Below the pieces are notes generated by a model, which did not search any database, had not been told where the DNA came from, and saw only the letters and a program-made list of their open reading frames with translations. Source: Lacticaseibacillus zeae DSM 20178 = KCTC 3804 (GTDB lineage Bacteria; Bacillota; Bacilli; Lactobacillales; Lactobacillaceae). Taken from it: a stretch of DNA of 62,291 bases. Position 1 is the stretch's first letter, and each line of letters begins with the position of its first letter. A program made the position numbers and the translations under genes. Shown here piece after piece: positions 35,351-47,059 of this stretch. The stretch covers positions 1-62,291 of the forward strand of contig NZ_BACQ01000023.1 in assembly GCF_000260435.1 (NCBI RefSeq), in the 5' to 3' direction.

Positions 35351-37720
35351 CTACTTAGCGCCACGTTTGGCGTTATAATGCTTCCCTTGATGCGGCGCCC
35401 CAGCCGGTTTACGCGGGCGTTGATTATTGCGCTGATTACGATTGCCGCCTCGGTTACCATTGCCAAAACTTGGCCGATTGCCGTTCGAGCGGCGATCGCG
35501 CCGGTCATCTTTTTTGACCAGCTTGCCTAAATCACTCGTCGGCGTCTTGTCATCCGGAATAAGTGAAAAGTCCACCTGCCGCTGATCAATATCGACGTTA
35601 TCCAATTTAACGCGTAGTGACTGGCCGACACGATAAGTCCGCTTGGTACGTTCGCCGACTAAGGCCATCTGACTTTCGACAAAGGAATAATAATCGTCGC
35701 TCATCCGTGTGATATGAACCAAGCCTTCAACTGTGTTAGGTAACGCCACAAACATACCGAAGCTTGTCACCCCACTGACAACCGCATCGAACTCTTCGCC
35801 GACCTTGTCCGCCATGTATTCGGCTTTCTTCAGGTCGTCAACGGCCCGTTCGGCGTCAATACTACGCCGTTCGGCCATAGACGCTTGGGTCGCAATATCA
35901 GGCAACTTCTTATTCCACGAAGCCTGAACGTCATCACCGGCGCCTTCTGTTGCATAGTCGCGAATCAGGCGATGGACAACTAAGTCAGGATAACGCCGAA
36001 TTGGACTGGTGAAATGACAGTAATACTTCGCTGCCAAGCCAAAATGTCCAAGCGGATCCGGTGAATACCGCGCCTGCTTGAGGCTCCGCAAGAGTTTTAC
36101 GTTGACCATGGCTTCTTCAGGTGTCCCAGTCACATCCGTCACAACTTCCTGAAGCTGTTTTGGCGTGATTTCCTTACCTTTTTTCATGGGAACCGTAATA
36201 CCGAAGCTGGCAATGAATTCCATGAATTCTTTAACCCGATCAGCGTCCGGCGTCTTGTGAACCCGGTAAAGGAATGGCAGGTGCTGCTTGTTGTAGTGTT
36301 CTGCCACGGTTTCGTTGGCTGCAAGCATGAAGGATTCAATCATGCGCTCAGAAACGCCACGCTCCCGCAACACGATATCGGTCGGGTGGCCCATATCGTC
36401 CACAATGATCTTGGCTTCATTTTCTTCAAAATCAATCGCACCGCGGGCATGCCGCATTTTATACAGAATCTGGTGCAATTCGACCATGTCTTCAAACATC
36501 GGCACGAGTTCCTGGTACTCGGCCATCACTTCCGGGTCGTGGTCAGTCACAATTTTGTTCACATTGTTGTACGTCATGCGGGCATGACTCTTGATGACAC
36601 TTTGATAGATCTCGTGACTCACCACATGGCCTTCGTGGTCGATTTCCATATCACAAGACATTGCCAGACGATCAACACCCGGATTCAACGAACAAATGCC
36701 ATTGGACAACCGAAATGGCAGCATTGGAATCACGCGATCGACCAAATACGTACTGGTGCCGCGGTCAAAGGCTTCCTGATCCAAGGCTGATCCTTCCGTG
36801 ACATAATGCGAAACATCCGCAATGTGCACACCGAGATGGAAGTTACCATTTGGCAGTTTCCAAACGACGACCGCATCATCAAAGTCTTTACTGTCATCGC
36901 CATCAATCGTGACAACTGCCTGATCAGTGATATCTTTACGGCCAACGCGTTCTTCCGGCGTCACGTGATCCGGAATGGCATTGGTCTGATCCATCACTTC
37001 ATCCGGAAATTCGGTTTTAATGTGATTTTGCAAAACCAATGACATGATGTCCACGCCAGGATCATTCTTATTCCCTAGTGTTTCCACCACCATGCCGTAC
37101 ATTAATTTTGGATGGTATTCAGTCGGAAATTCAGTAATCTCCGTCACTGTCATATCGCCGAGTTGTGGGATCGTCCCGGTATCCTTTACATAAACCGGAT
37201 AATTCTTCAGTTTCTTTTCATGGCTGACAACCATGCCAATAAAACCGGACTTGGCCCGATCTTTATCGGAAAAAGGTTTGAACTCGCCAACTAAGGTCGT
37301 CAGGCTGCGCTGAACAACCTTGGTAATTTCGCCTTCTGCTCCGCGCGAATCGTTTGGCCGCGCTTCACGGACAATGCGAACCTCAACCGTATCGCCATCC
37401 AAGGCAAAATCCGTGTTAGTAGCTGGCACATAAACATCATCATCCAAACCTTCAACGGCAACGAAACCAAAACCTTTTTCATTACCATGGAAGACACCGG
37501 TCAAAACTTTAGGCGTGCCACCCAATGCATAACGGCCTTCATGATTGGCGTGGATCAGATTGTCATTTTCCATACCATTTAGTGCCTGTACCAGCACTTT
37601 AAAATCCGCGCCTTCATTTAATTTCAACGCGCGACTAAGTGTCTGAACCGAATAATCAATCTTCGGATTCCTGCGAAATGTTGCTAATAATTCATTACGA
37701 ATATGGCCAACTGTGGTCAT
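35351..37720 (-). CDS. rnr: Ribonuclease R
   Basis: A 789-residue RNB-family 3'-5' exoribonuclease. In order: an N-terminal winged-helix and cold-shock domains, the RNB catalytic core with DGDDSKDFDDAVV (Asp ligands for magnesium), a C-terminal S1 domain (VGEEFDAVVSGVTSFGMFV), and a basic Arg/Asn/Gly-rich tail of about 50 residues. The ATG at 37720 follows GAGGGA, one base after the esterase stop; the frame continues upstream inside the esterase but is a shadow. It degrades structured RNA and works with SmpB. Confidence 0.95.
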   Translation of the reverse strand: MTTVGHIRNELLATFRRNPKIDYSVQTLSRALKLNEGADFKVLVQALNGMENDNLIHANHEGRYALGGTPKVLTGVFHGNEKGFGFVAVEGLDDDVYVPATNTDFALDGDTVEVRIVREARPNDSRGAEGEITKVVQRSLTTLVGEFKPFSDKDRAKSGFIGMVVSHEKKLKNYPVYVKDTGTIPQLGDMTVTEITEFPTEYHPKLMYGMVVETLGNKNDPGVDIMSLVLQNHIKTEFPDEVMDQTNAIPDHVTPEERVGRKDITDQAVVTIDGDDSKDFDDAVVVWKLPNGNFHLGVHIADVSHYVTEGSALDQEAFDRGTSTYLVDRVIPMLPFRLSNGICSLNPGVDRLAMSCDMEIDHEGHVVSHEIYQSVIKSHARMTYNNVNKIVTDHDPEVMAEYQELVPMFEDMVELHQILYKMRHARGAIDFEENEAKIIVDDMGHPTDIVLRERGVSERMIESFMLAANETVAEHYNKQHLPFLYRVHKTPDADRVKEFMEFIASFGITVPMKKGKEITPKQLQEVVTDVTGTPEEAMVNVKLLRSLKQARYSPDPLGHFGLAAKYYCHFTSPIRRYPDLVVHRLIRDYATEGAGDDVQASWNKKLPDIATQASMAERRSIDAERAVDDLKKAEYMADKVGEEFDAVVSGVTSFGMFVALPNTVEGLVHITRMSDDYYSFVESQMALVGERTKRTYRVGQSLRVKLDNVDIDQRQVDFSLIPDDKTPTSDLGKLVKKDDRRDRRSNGNRPSFGNGNRGGNRNQRNNQRPRKPAGAPHQGKHYNAKRGAK

Positions 37721-37721
37721 G

Positions 37722-38456
37722 CTATCCCTCGTTTTCTTGTTGCATAAATTCAATAACGTCTTGTTCTAGTGCGTGGTGAGCCGAATTGACGGTAATAACG
37801 TGCTTGGCCCCGTCGTACCAGTGAAAATCCACACGGGCCGCGTTAATCAACGCATCGCGCAATTGGTACGCCAATCGACCATCCACTAATTCGTCCTCAC
37901 CGGCCTGACCAATGAAAGTCGGTTGCTTGACTAGATCCAAATCGGCCGCAACCCCCGTGGCAAACTGATCAATCGCAGCCAGTTGACCTGGCAGGTAAGC
38001 CAGAATCTGGGTACTTTCATCCGGTTTATTGGCCAAGCGATTCATATACTGGGCATATTTTAAAAATCCCGGAATCAAATGATGCTTGCCTGGCAGAATC
38101 GGCGACGAAAAAACGCCGCCAGCCGTAATGCCAGGTAATTTTTCTAAAGCTTTTACCGCAAAAATGCCACCTAACGACAGGCCAAACACAAACACGCGGG
38201 TGTACTTTGCGGTCATATGGGCAACGGCAGCACTGGCTTCTGCCCACCAGATGTCTGGATTGCCCTTCGTCAAAATGTCCATGGGCTCGATCGTTCCATG
38301 CCCGGCAAAAAGTGGCACATACACGCCATAACCCGCACGTTGTAAGGCTCGGGCCATAAAATTCATGTCATTGGGGCTGCCAGTGTACGCATGCAGTAAA
38401 ACAACGCCTGTGTCGGTGCCTTCGTATTCAAAAGGTTGCGGTTTACGAAAGATCAT
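37722..38456 (-). CDS. Alpha/beta-hydrolase carboxylesterase
   Basis: A 244-residue serine esterase of the Est30-like family. The nucleophile elbow is FGLSLGG (Ser at about 93), the oxyanion region VVLLHAYTGSPND, and the catalytic Asp and His are in GQAGEDELVD and AKHVITVNSAHH. The ATG at 38456 is used because AAAGGA lies ten bases upstream; the longer frame to 38498 has no such site. The gene lies between secG and rnr, a common order in Firmicutes. The natural substrate is unknown, probably short acyl esters. Confidence 0.9.
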   Translation of the reverse strand: MIFRKPQPFEYEGTDTGVVLLHAYTGSPNDMNFMARALQRAGYGVYVPLFAGHGTIEPMDILTKGNPDIWWAEASAAVAHMTAKYTRVFVFGLSLGGIFAVKALEKLPGITAGGVFSSPILPGKHHLIPGFLKYAQYMNRLANKPDESTQILAYLPGQLAAIDQFATGVAADLDLVKQPTFIGQAGEDELVDGRLAYQLRDALINAARVDFHWYDGAKHVITVNSAHHALEQDVIEFMQQENEG

Positions 38457-38656
38457 GGTGAAATCGTCCTTTGTGGCTTTCAGTGATGTTCGACGCATGA
38501 ACGCCGATTTTTAAATATTGTGCATGTTTAGCTGCCAGACTGATGCCGAAATTGTCCGTCTAGCCAAAACCTGATACAAAACCTTGGCTGCAGATCGAAT
38601 ACACCGCACAGAAATTTATACGCTTAAGCGGCAGTTCTAGGCAGGTTGATGCTTCT

Positions 38657-38690
38657 GCAAAAAAAGCCCCCTGAATGTTCCAGGAGACTT
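38657..38690 (-). terminator. Terminator between secG and the esterase
   Basis: GTCTCCTGG pairs with TCAGGGGGC (with G-U pairs) across a six-base loop and is followed by seven T on the minus strand. It may be partial, since esterase-rnr-smpB follow on the same strand. Confidence 0.7.
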
Positions 38691-38693
38691 TGG

Positions 38694-38930
38694 TTAATGG
38701 GCTTCCAGATAGACCAGCGCGATGGCGAGGCCGAAGAAAATGACACCCAATACAACGGTGACTTTCTCCATGAAAGCTTCAAAACCGCGGGATTTGGTCT
38801 TCCCGAATAAATCGGTTGCCCCACCGGACAATGCGCTTAACGCATCCTGTTGTTTGCTTGGTTGCATTAAAGTTGCGATCACGATAAAAATCGAATCGAT
38901 CACAAGTAATGTGGTCAATAAACTTTGCAA
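38694..38930 (-). CDS. secG: Preprotein translocase subunit SecG
   Basis: A 78-residue SecG with two membrane helices (about 3-20 and 55-76) and the conserved central loop MQPSKQQDALSALSGGATDL, then FGKTKSRGFE. It stabilises SecYE during protein export. The start is a TTG at 38930 with GGGAGG seven bases upstream. Length normal. Confidence 0.93.
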   Translation of the reverse strand: MQSLLTTLLVIDSIFIVIATLMQPSKQQDALSALSGGATDLFGKTKSRGFEAFMEKVTVVLGVIFFGLAIALVYLEAH

Positions 38931-39094
38931 GTTGTTGCCTCCCTTGCGAAAAATCTCACTTTAGTAGTTTAGCATAAAAGCAAGGCAAAGGCGAATCTTT
39001 GCTGATTTCAGTCATCTTTTTCATCATTGCACTAAAACCAGCCAATTTCAAAGACCAGTAGGCGACTCTCCGCAATATCATGGCTGTTGAGCGA

Positions 39095-39463
39095 TCACGC
39101 AATATGGGGCTTTTTTCTGAAAGTCCGGTACAGCATGTAGCCGCCGATCACGGCCACCAGGAACGGCATTAAATAGCTGGCCTGATCCGCCACCCCAATT
39201 GGCAACATTTGATTCAGGGCAATATTCAGACCCATCAGTACCGGATAACCTAAATACCACCAACGCATCGGTTTATCGATAATGACGCCAACGACGACAA
39301 GTGCGACCATGCCCCAATTCGCTACGAAACCCAGTAAGAACGGCACAATAAAGCTGGCAAAACCGTCACCGGAAAATGTAAGTAACCCTAGTTCGCCGCC
39401 AACCGAATAAAATAACCCAAGGAGAATGCTTGCGATTGCATACACGATGCGAAATGTTCTCAT
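39095..39463 (-). CDS. Conserved membrane protein
   Basis: A 122-residue protein with four predicted membrane helices and a basic C-terminus (YRTFRKKPHIA). I do not recognise a family with confidence. The ATG at 39463 is preferred because GAAGGGA lies nine bases upstream; the open frame extends to 39565, overlapping nothing but lacking a ribosome site. It is downstream of the ClC gene on the same strand. Confidence 0.65.
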   Translation of the reverse strand: MRTFRIVYAIASILLGLFYSVGGELGLLTFSGDGFASFIVPFLLGFVANWGMVALVVVGVIIDKPMRWWYLGYPVLMGLNIALNQMLPIGVADQASYLMPFLVAVIGGYMLYRTFRKKPHIA

Positions 39464-39568
39464 GGTGATCAAGTCCCTTCTGTTGACGATAACCCCGGCT
39501 TTGACAAGTCCATTATACATGCGCATCCAGCAAGCGCCCATCCAAAAATCGAAAAATACGTCCAAGCA

Positions 39569-41149
39569 TCACGTTCGCGCCTTATGTGCCGTTGCTAGAG
39601 CAGCAGACAGGGCATCGATTCGTTTTTTCACCCGCACACGCTCAGCCGCATCTGTCAGCAATACCAATGTATCGCCTTCTCGAATCAACGTATCACCATG
39701 GGGAATCACTTCCCGCTCACCGCGCCGAATGCCGATCAGCAATGCCTCTTTTGGCCATGGCATGTCACGAACCAGCTTGCCGTTGAGTGAACTGCCGACA
39801 AAAACCGGAATTTCCAATCGATCAGGCCGGTGTAGCTGGGCAACGGTTTTAGGAAATGTCATTTGTTCAAGCAAGGCTTCATAAATCGGCGCCCCACCAA
39901 GCAGGTCAACCACGAGATAAGCCGTCAACGACAGCACCGCCAGCGGCATGAGGTGGGTCAGATTCCCCACCATCTCGGTCACCAATAAAATCGCGGTAAA
40001 CGGCGCTTTCCCAATGCCGGCAAAGTATCCGGCCATCGAGAAGATAATCAGATTCATGATATAGACATGTGGCAACAAGCCCAGCTGATACATGACCACC
40101 CCATAAATGGCCCCGATAATCGCCCCTAACGATAAAATCGGCAAGAAAATACCGCCTGGCAACCCTGAGCCATAAGAAATCATGGAAAAAACAAAGCGAA
40201 TGGCGAAAATACCCAGTAACGTCAAAAGTGGCGGTACATACTGACCAAACCCGACAATCAAGCTATTGCCGCCGCCGAGCAGATTAGGGGTAAAATAACC
40301 GACCGCAATCAATAAGATGAACGGCACGACGCCTTGCACGACCCGTGGTAAGTGGGTCAATCGTTGATACCACCGCGGCATGGATAAAAGCACCCGTTGG
40401 TATAAATAGCCTAGCAGCCCTAGAAGAATGCCTAGCAGGATCAAATGCCAGTAACTGGTAACCGGCAAACTTCGCGAATAACTCAAATGTAGCACGGGAA
40501 CCAGTCCAAACACATACAGCGAGATGAAATCCGATCCAATGGCACCAGCCAGTGCAGTCAGCCAAACCAGCGGCGAGAAATTATGGTAAACCTCTTCCAA
40601 CACGAACAGGGTCCCAGCAATCGGCGCATTGAAGGCAGCTGCGAGTCCGGCTGCCGATCCGGATGCAATTAGGAGACGCCGATCGGTTCCGCGCAATTTG
40701 AATCCACCAGCCAAGCCTTGACCCACAGCTGCGCCTAACTGAATCGAAGGCCCTTCACGACCCAGAAACAAACCGGGAGCAAGTGACAGCACGCCGCCAA
40801 CGAACTTACGCCAAAGAATGGCCCACCAATGCATTTCCAATTCGCCGGCAAGCTGTCCTTCGACTTGAGGGATGCCTGACCCGGAAATATAGGGTTCTTG
40901 TTTTAACATTAGGGCCACAAGCGCCGCCAGCACCAGATTAAAGGCAATCAATAAGGCCCAGTGCCACCAGACAAACGGCCCCATATGTAAGTATCCGTAT
41001 ACCTGATGACTGGCGCGCAACCCGACTTCAATACAGTAACGAAACGCACTGACTACCGTACCGGTCATCAAGCCGACCAATAATCCTAGCAAGACAAACC
41101 GCAGGCGGGTGATATCGAATTTTTCTTTTTCCTTAATGATTCGTGCCAC
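39569..41149 (-). CDS. ClC-family chloride channel/H+ exchanger with TrkA-C domain
   Basis: A 526-residue ClC protein. Selectivity motifs are present: GSGIPQ, GREGPS with the gating Glu that marks H+/Cl- exchangers, and GIGKAPFTAILLVTEM. About ten to twelve helices end near residue 430. A TrkA-C (RCK_C) regulatory domain follows (MPWPKEALLIGIRRGEREVI, HGDTLIREGDTLVLL). It moves chloride or fluoride against protons and may help acid resistance. The GTG at 41149 is used because GGAGGG lies seven bases upstream; the longer frame to 41176 is less likely. Confidence 0.9.
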   Translation of the reverse strand: MARIIKEKEKFDITRLRFVLLGLLVGLMTGTVVSAFRYCIEVGLRASHQVYGYLHMGPFVWWHWALLIAFNLVLAALVALMLKQEPYISGSGIPQVEGQLAGELEMHWWAILWRKFVGGVLSLAPGLFLGREGPSIQLGAAVGQGLAGGFKLRGTDRRLLIASGSAAGLAAAFNAPIAGTLFVLEEVYHNFSPLVWLTALAGAIGSDFISLYVFGLVPVLHLSYSRSLPVTSYWHLILLGILLGLLGYLYQRVLLSMPRWYQRLTHLPRVVQGVVPFILLIAVGYFTPNLLGGGNSLIVGFGQYVPPLLTLLGIFAIRFVFSMISYGSGLPGGIFLPILSLGAIIGAIYGVVMYQLGLLPHVYIMNLIIFSMAGYFAGIGKAPFTAILLVTEMVGNLTHLMPLAVLSLTAYLVVDLLGGAPIYEALLEQMTFPKTVAQLHRPDRLEIPVFVGSSLNGKLVRDMPWPKEALLIGIRRGEREVIPHGDTLIREGDTLVLLTDAAERVRVKKRIDALSAALATAHKART

Positions 41150-41228
41150 AACATTTCCCTCCATGCCAACATTCATTCAGTATAAACCTTAAAAGGAAAC
41201 GAGAAAAATCCCATTCTTTCAAAAAATT

Positions 41229-41268
41229 AGGAAAAAAACACGCCACTTGTCATAAGTGACGTGCTCGT
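41229..41268 (-). terminator. Terminator of the glycolytic cluster, after eno
   Basis: CACGTCACTTA pairs with AAGTGGCGTG around a short loop and is followed by seven T on the minus strand. Confidence 0.85.
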
Positions 41269-41289
41269 AACGACAGCAACGGCGATTAA

Positions 41290-42624
<1,335 letters not shown>

Positions 42625-42642
42625 TTAATATTGGAAACCAGA

Positions 42643-43398
42643 TTAATCTTGGTAGTTAGCCAAGGCGATGAAACTTTCAGGATCCATCGAAGCGCCACCG
42701 ACTAAGCCGCCATCGATATCAGGCTTAGCCATCAATTCTTTAACGTTCGCTGGTTTAACGGAGCCGCCGTAAAGAATCCGAACAGCGTCTGCCGTGTCTT
42801 TATTATACAACTTCTCAACGGTCGCACGAATGTGGGCAACAACTTCTTGTGCCTGATCGGCAGTCGCAGTCTTACCAGTCCCGATGGCCCAGATTGGTTC
42901 GTAGGCCAAAACAGAAACTTTGACTTGATCGGCCGTTAAGCCAGCCAAAGCAGCTTCGATTTGCGAAGCAACCCAGTCTTCGGTTTGGCCGGCTTCACGC
43001 TGGGTCAAACTTTCGCCACAGCAGATGATCGGCAGAAGATTGTTCTTAAAGATAGCCTTAGCTTTCTTATTGATATCTTCGTCGGTTTCGTGGAAGTAAC
43101 CACGACGTTCGCTATGGCCGATGATGACATAATCAACGCCCATTTCCTTTAATGCTTTCGGGCTGGTTTCGCCGGTATAAGCACCTTCATCTTCAAAGTA
43201 GCAGTTTTCTGCCGCTGTCTTTAAAGGTGTGCCTTCTGCTCCGGCAACCAAAGTCGTCAGATCAATGGCAGGTGCGCCAATAACCGTTTCAACTTTGCTT
43301 GCGTCAGGCAGTTTGCCTTTCACAGCATCCAAAAAGGCTTGCGTCTCCTTGGGGTTTTTGTTCATTTTCCAGTTACCAGCAATGAATGGTGTCCGCAT
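42643..43398 (-). CDS. tpiA: Triosephosphate isomerase
   Basis: A 251-residue TIM barrel enzyme (dihydroxyacetone phosphate to glyceraldehyde-3-phosphate). Catalytic Lys11 in GNWKMN, His95 in IIGHSERR, Glu167 in [11 protein letters not shown], and the phosphate loop [10 protein letters not shown] are all present. It lies between pgk and eno, 48 bases before eno, with AAGGAAG before its ATG. Confidence 0.97.
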   Translation of the reverse strand: MRTPFIAGNWKMNKNPKETQAFLDAVKGKLPDASKVETVIGAPAIDLTTLVAGAEGTPLKTAAENCYFEDEGAYTGETSPKALKEMGVDYVIIGHSERRGYFHETDEDINKKAKAIFKNNLLPIICCGESLTQREAGQTEDWVASQIEAALAGLTADQVKVSVLAYEPIWAIGTGKTATADQAQEVVAHIRATVEKLYNKDTADAVRILYGGSVKPANVKELMAKPDIDGGLVGGASMDPESFIALANYQD

Positions 43399-43476
43399 GA
43401 CTTAGCTTCCTTTCATTATGTACCGACACGCTCAGCACGTGTCGGCATTGACTGTTAGATCAGCATCACTGACAAA

Positions 43477-44667
43477 TTACTTGTCAGAAATGGCTGCGAT
43501 ACCTGGCAACGTCTTACCTTCAAGATATTCAAGGCTAGCACCGCCACCAGTGGAAATGTGGGTAATCTTAGGTGCGATACCCAATTGCTTGGCAGCAGCG
43601 GTTGAATCGCCACCACCAATGATTGTCGTAGCATCCTTCAAATCACCGAGTGCACGGCCGACTTCCAAGGTACCTTCAGCATAATTGCTCATTTCGAAGA
43701 CACCCATTGGGCCGTTCCAAACAACCGTCTTGGCACCTTGCAAGGCATCTTTGAATTCTTGAATCGTCTTCGGTCCGATATCCAATGCCATGTAGCCATC
43801 CGGAATATCGCCTTCAACAACCTTATGAGGAGCATCGTTTGAAAATTCTGGGGCAACAACAGAATCAACAGGCAAAAGCAACTTATCGCCGGCTTGGTCC
43901 ATAATCTTCTTGGCTAAGTCGATCTTGTCTTTTTCAACCAATGAGTTACCAATACTCATACCTTTGGCTGCATAGAAGGTATAAGTCATGCCACCACCGA
44001 TAAGGATCTTATCAGCTTTAGGCACTAAGTTTTCGATGACACCGATTTTATCGGAAACCTTGGCACCACCCAAGATAGCGATGAATGGGTGCTTCGGGTT
44101 GTCAACAGCGTCGCCTAAGAACTTGATTTCCTTTTCCATCAAGAAACCGGCAGCTGTTTGCTTCATGTTGGAAGCAATGCCGACGTTGGACGCATGCTTA
44201 CGATGTGCCGTACCAAAGGCATCATTGACGAACAGGTCGCCAAGGCTTGCCCAGTACTTGCCTAATTCAGGATCATTGCCGGATTCTTTCTTACCGTCAA
44301 GATCTTCAAACCGGGTATTTTCCATCAAAAGCACATCGCCATCGTTCATCTTGGCAATGGCATCTTCCAGTTCCTTACCGCGGGTAGCCGGTACAAAAGT
44401 AACTGGCTTCTTCAGCAATTCACTCAAGCGTTGAGCAACTGGCTTCAACGTCAGCTTAGCCTTATCTTCTTCGGTCTTAACCCGACCAAGGTGTGACAGC
44501 AAGATTGCCTTGCCGCCGTGATCAATGACATATTGGATGGTTGGCAATGCTGCCACGATCCGGTTGTCATCACCGATAACGCCATCTTTGATCGGCACGT
44601 TGAAGTCAACGCGGATCAGAACTTTTTTATCTTTAACATCTAAATCTGAAACGATTAATTTAGCCAA
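43477..44667 (-). CDS. pgk: Phosphoglycerate kinase
   Basis: A 396-residue kinase that makes ATP from 1,3-bisphosphoglycerate. N-domain signatures are [11 protein letters not shown] and LLSHLGR; C-domain signatures are [12 protein letters not shown] and [11 protein letters not shown], with the nucleotide loop GGGDSTAAA. The start codon is TTG at 44667, eight bases after AAGGAGG, which is notable for a highly expressed glycolytic gene. A terminator stands between gap and pgk, so part of its transcription is probably by read-through or from its own promoter. Confidence 0.96.
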   Translation of the reverse strand: MAKLIVSDLDVKDKKVLIRVDFNVPIKDGVIGDDNRIVAALPTIQYVIDHGGKAILLSHLGRVKTEEDKAKLTLKPVAQRLSELLKKPVTFVPATRGKELEDAIAKMNDGDVLLMENTRFEDLDGKKESGNDPELGKYWASLGDLFVNDAFGTAHRKHASNVGIASNMKQTAAGFLMEKEIKFLGDAVDNPKHPFIAILGGAKVSDKIGVIENLVPKADKILIGGGMTYTFYAAKGMSIGNSLVEKDKIDLAKKIMDQAGDKLLLPVDSVVAPEFSNDAPHKVVEGDIPDGYMALDIGPKTIQEFKDALQGAKTVVWNGPMGVFEMSNYAEGTLEVGRALGDLKDATTIIGGGDSTAAAKQLGIAPKITHISTGGGASLEYLEGKTLPGIAAISDK

Positions 44668-44780
44668 AAGATTTGACCTCCTTCATTTTCCCAAAGATGA
44701 TGGATGAACATGGTCCTCCACCATGGTGCTCGCAAAGGGCAAAAATCATCGTGTTTGCGTTGGTTTTTGTCACCTTTCCA

Positions 44781-44815
44781 AAAAAAGCGGAGGGAGTAAA
44801 GCTCCCTCCGCTTCG
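44781..44815 (-). terminator. Terminator between gap and pgk
   Basis: AAGCGGAGGGAG pairs with CTCCCTCCGCTT on the minus strand around a short loop, followed by seven T. Its position lets cells make more cggR-gap message than downstream message. Confidence 0.88.
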
Positions 44816-44846
44816 GATGTTGCGGTTAGAAAAGCGTTACTCCGGA

Positions 44847-45869
44847 TTAGAGAGTAGCAAATTTCAGCAAGGTACGGATCATCTGGCAAGTAAAGCCATA
44901 TTCGTTATCGTACCAAGCAACCGTCTTAACTAATTGATAGTCACCGGCAGTTGTAACTTCAGTCTGAGTAGGATCGAAGATTGAACCATAAGTCGTACCG
45001 ATTACATCGGAAGATACGATTTCGTCTTCGTTCCAGCCGAAGCTAGGGTTGTTTTCGGTGTGCTTCTTGATAGCTTCGTTGACTTGGTCAGCTGTAACGT
45101 TCTTGGTCTTCAGGATGGAAACCAATTCGGTCAAGGAACCGTCAACAACAGAAACACGCTGTGCGTGACCCTGCAACTTGCCGTTCAATTCTGGGATAAC
45201 CAAACCGATAGCCTTAGCAGCACCAGTGCTGTGAGGAATCGTGTTAGCAGCGGCAGAACGTGCAGCACGCAGGTTGCCACCACGAACCGGGCCGTCAAGC
45301 AGCATCTGAGTTGAGGTGTAAGCGTGAACGGTGGTCATGGTACCAACTTCAATGCCGAATTCCTTGTTCAGGAAGTAAGCCATTGGTGCCAAGCAGTTGG
45401 TCGTGCAAGAACCAGCAGAAACAATCTTATCGTCTGCATTCAAAGTGTCATCATTAACATTGTAAACGATGGTCTTCATCTTGCCAGCTGGGGCAGAAAT
45501 CAGAACACGCTTTGCACCTGCATCCAAATGAGCTTGTGACTTTTCAGCAGAGGTATAGAAGCCTGTGCATTCAAGAACATAGTCAACGCCATCGTTCTTA
45601 ACCCAAGGAATGTTCTGGGCTTGCGGTTCTGCGTAGACGCGGTATTCTTTACCGTCAATGACAATACCGTTATCGGTTGCACTAACTTCACCAGGGAAAG
45701 TACCGTGAGTTGAATCATACTTAAGCAAGTGAGCCAGCATGGTTGGGCTGGTCAGATCGTTGATCGCAACAACCTGGATGTCATTGCTCTTTGCACCCAA
45801 TTCGTAAATACGACGGAATGCCAAACGACCGATACGGCCAAAACCATTAATACCAATCTTAACAGTCAT
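44847..45869 (-). CDS. gap: Glyceraldehyde-3-phosphate dehydrogenase
   Basis: A 340-residue NAD-dependent GAPDH. The N-terminal Rossmann motif is [13 protein letters not shown], the catalytic Cys155 lies in [12 protein letters not shown], and the C-terminal signature is [15 protein letters not shown]. It oxidises glyceraldehyde-3-phosphate in glycolysis. It lies 36 bases after cggR with a strong AAAGGAGG site, so the two are co-transcribed and subject to CggR autoregulation. Confidence 0.97.
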   Translation of the reverse strand: MTVKIGINGFGRIGRLAFRRIYELGAKSNDIQVVAINDLTSPTMLAHLLKYDSTHGTFPGEVSATDNGIVIDGKEYRVYAEPQAQNIPWVKNDGVDYVLECTGFYTSAEKSQAHLDAGAKRVLISAPAGKMKTIVYNVNDDTLNADDKIVSAGSCTTNCLAPMAYFLNKEFGIEVGTMTTVHAYTSTQMLLDGPVRGGNLRAARSAAANTIPHSTGAAKAIGLVIPELNGKLQGHAQRVSVVDGSLTELVSILKTKNVTADQVNEAIKKHTENNPSFGWNEDEIVSSDVIGTTYGSIFDPTQTEVTTAGDYQLVKTVAWYDNEYGFTCQMIRTLLKFATL

Positions 45870-45905
45870 GCTAAAATTTCCTCCTTTAGGAAATAAGGTT
45901 TTATT

Positions 45906-46943
45906 CTAACGGGTTGCCCCAGTTAAAATCGAATTTGTTGCACCGATGTCAGTTAACAGCCACGTTCGACTCGGTGCGTGTTGCATGTACGCCGCAATTG
46001 CTTTGGCTTTACTTTTACCCGCCGCAACTGCGAAGACATACGGTATATGATCAAGATCCGCAAGCTGTAATCCGATTTGCGGTATCTTGTAAACGACCTT
46101 GCCCTTGGCATCATAGAAAACACCGAATGCCTCGGCAACGGCATGTTTGGCTTTCAACATGCTGATCGTATCAGGCGACATGCCACGGCGCTTAGCCATG
46201 ACCAGCGCATCGCCCACACTATGAATCACTACCTGAGCTTTGTCGATAAGGTTTAAAACCTCTCTTACCGACGGCTCTTTGATTAAGGACTCATAGGACT
46301 CCGAGCTTAGATTCTCAGGAACATATAAAGCTCGGTATTTGCTATCGGTTGCTTCTGCCATTGCGGCCGCAATCGAGTTGGCCTGAATGGTCACGGCTTC
46401 ACCGAGGCCACCCCGTGCAGGGACAAACGACAATTCACGACCCGCAGATAGCTGAAAAGTTAACTGCGTGGCTAAATGTGCCATCGTTGTGCCACCCATA
46501 ACGGCAATCGTTAAATGCCCAGGTGGTAACAATAACTGTAAGGTTGAATTCAACGTTTTGCCAAGTTCATCAAGAACCCGACTACTCTGATCCGCATCCC
46601 CGGAAACGACCAGACAATGGTCAATGCCAAGATGCGTTGCCAGCCGCTTTTCATCATCTTTGATTCCCAGCAACTGATTCATCAAATGATCGAGGCCGTG
46701 AAAAGTTTCTAACCCTTTTGCTGTCAACACCATGCCAGATTTCGAACTTTCTAAAAGTCCCTGTCCGCGCAAAAAATCCGTTTCTGTACGTAACGCACGT
46801 TCTGAAATCTTCATCTGTTCGGCTAATGTTCGCCGGCCAACCGGTGCCATCCAGTTAATAAATTGAAGGACCTGATAGCGTTTAGTGACGACGCCCATCA
46901 GATCAGGCGCGATCGCTTTGAGCCACGCAAGTTCAGTATGCAT
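45906..46943 (-). CDS. cggR: Central glycolytic genes regulator CggR
   Basis: A 345-residue SorC/DeoR-type repressor. An N-terminal winged helix (about residues 15-70, RTLAEQMKISERALRTETDF) is joined to a sugar-phosphate-binding domain with the NagB-like phosphate loop VMGGTTMAHLA. In Bacillus subtilis CggR binds fructose-1,6-bisphosphate and releases its operator. Here a tandem operator with a 20-base repeat lies in its own leader. First gene of the glycolytic cluster. Confidence 0.94.
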   Translation of the reverse strand: MHTELAWLKAIAPDLMGVVTKRYQVLQFINWMAPVGRRTLAEQMKISERALRTETDFLRGQGLLESSKSGMVLTAKGLETFHGLDHLMNQLLGIKDDEKRLATHLGIDHCLVVSGDADQSSRVLDELGKTLNSTLQLLLPPGHLTIAVMGGTTMAHLATQLTFQLSAGRELSFVPARGGLGEAVTIQANSIAAAMAEATDSKYRALYVPENLSSESYESLIKEPSVREVLNLIDKAQVVIHSVGDALVMAKRRGMSPDTISMLKAKHAVAEAFGVFYDAKGKVVYKIPQIGLQLADLDHIPYVFAVAAGKSKAKAIAAYMQHAPSRTWLLTDIGATNSILTGATR

Positions 46944-46963
46944 AAGGCACGTCCTTCTTTAAT

Positions 46964-47000
46964 GGGTCATTTCACGTCCCTCCGAGTCGTTTTCCGACCC
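46964..47000 (-). promoter_or_regulatory. CggR operator, two tandem half-sites
   Basis: On the minus strand GGGTC-N7-GACTC (46984-47000) is followed by GGGAC-N7-GACCC (46964-46980). The two imperfect palindromes begin exactly 20 bases apart, the same period as the Bacillus subtilis CggR operator as I recall it. They lie in the leader between promoter and cggR start. Confidence 0.7.
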
Positions 47001-47059
47001 AGCAAGCTGAAAAAAATTAGGAACCCAACGTTTGCTGTTTTCCCTTACCAACAAAACCA

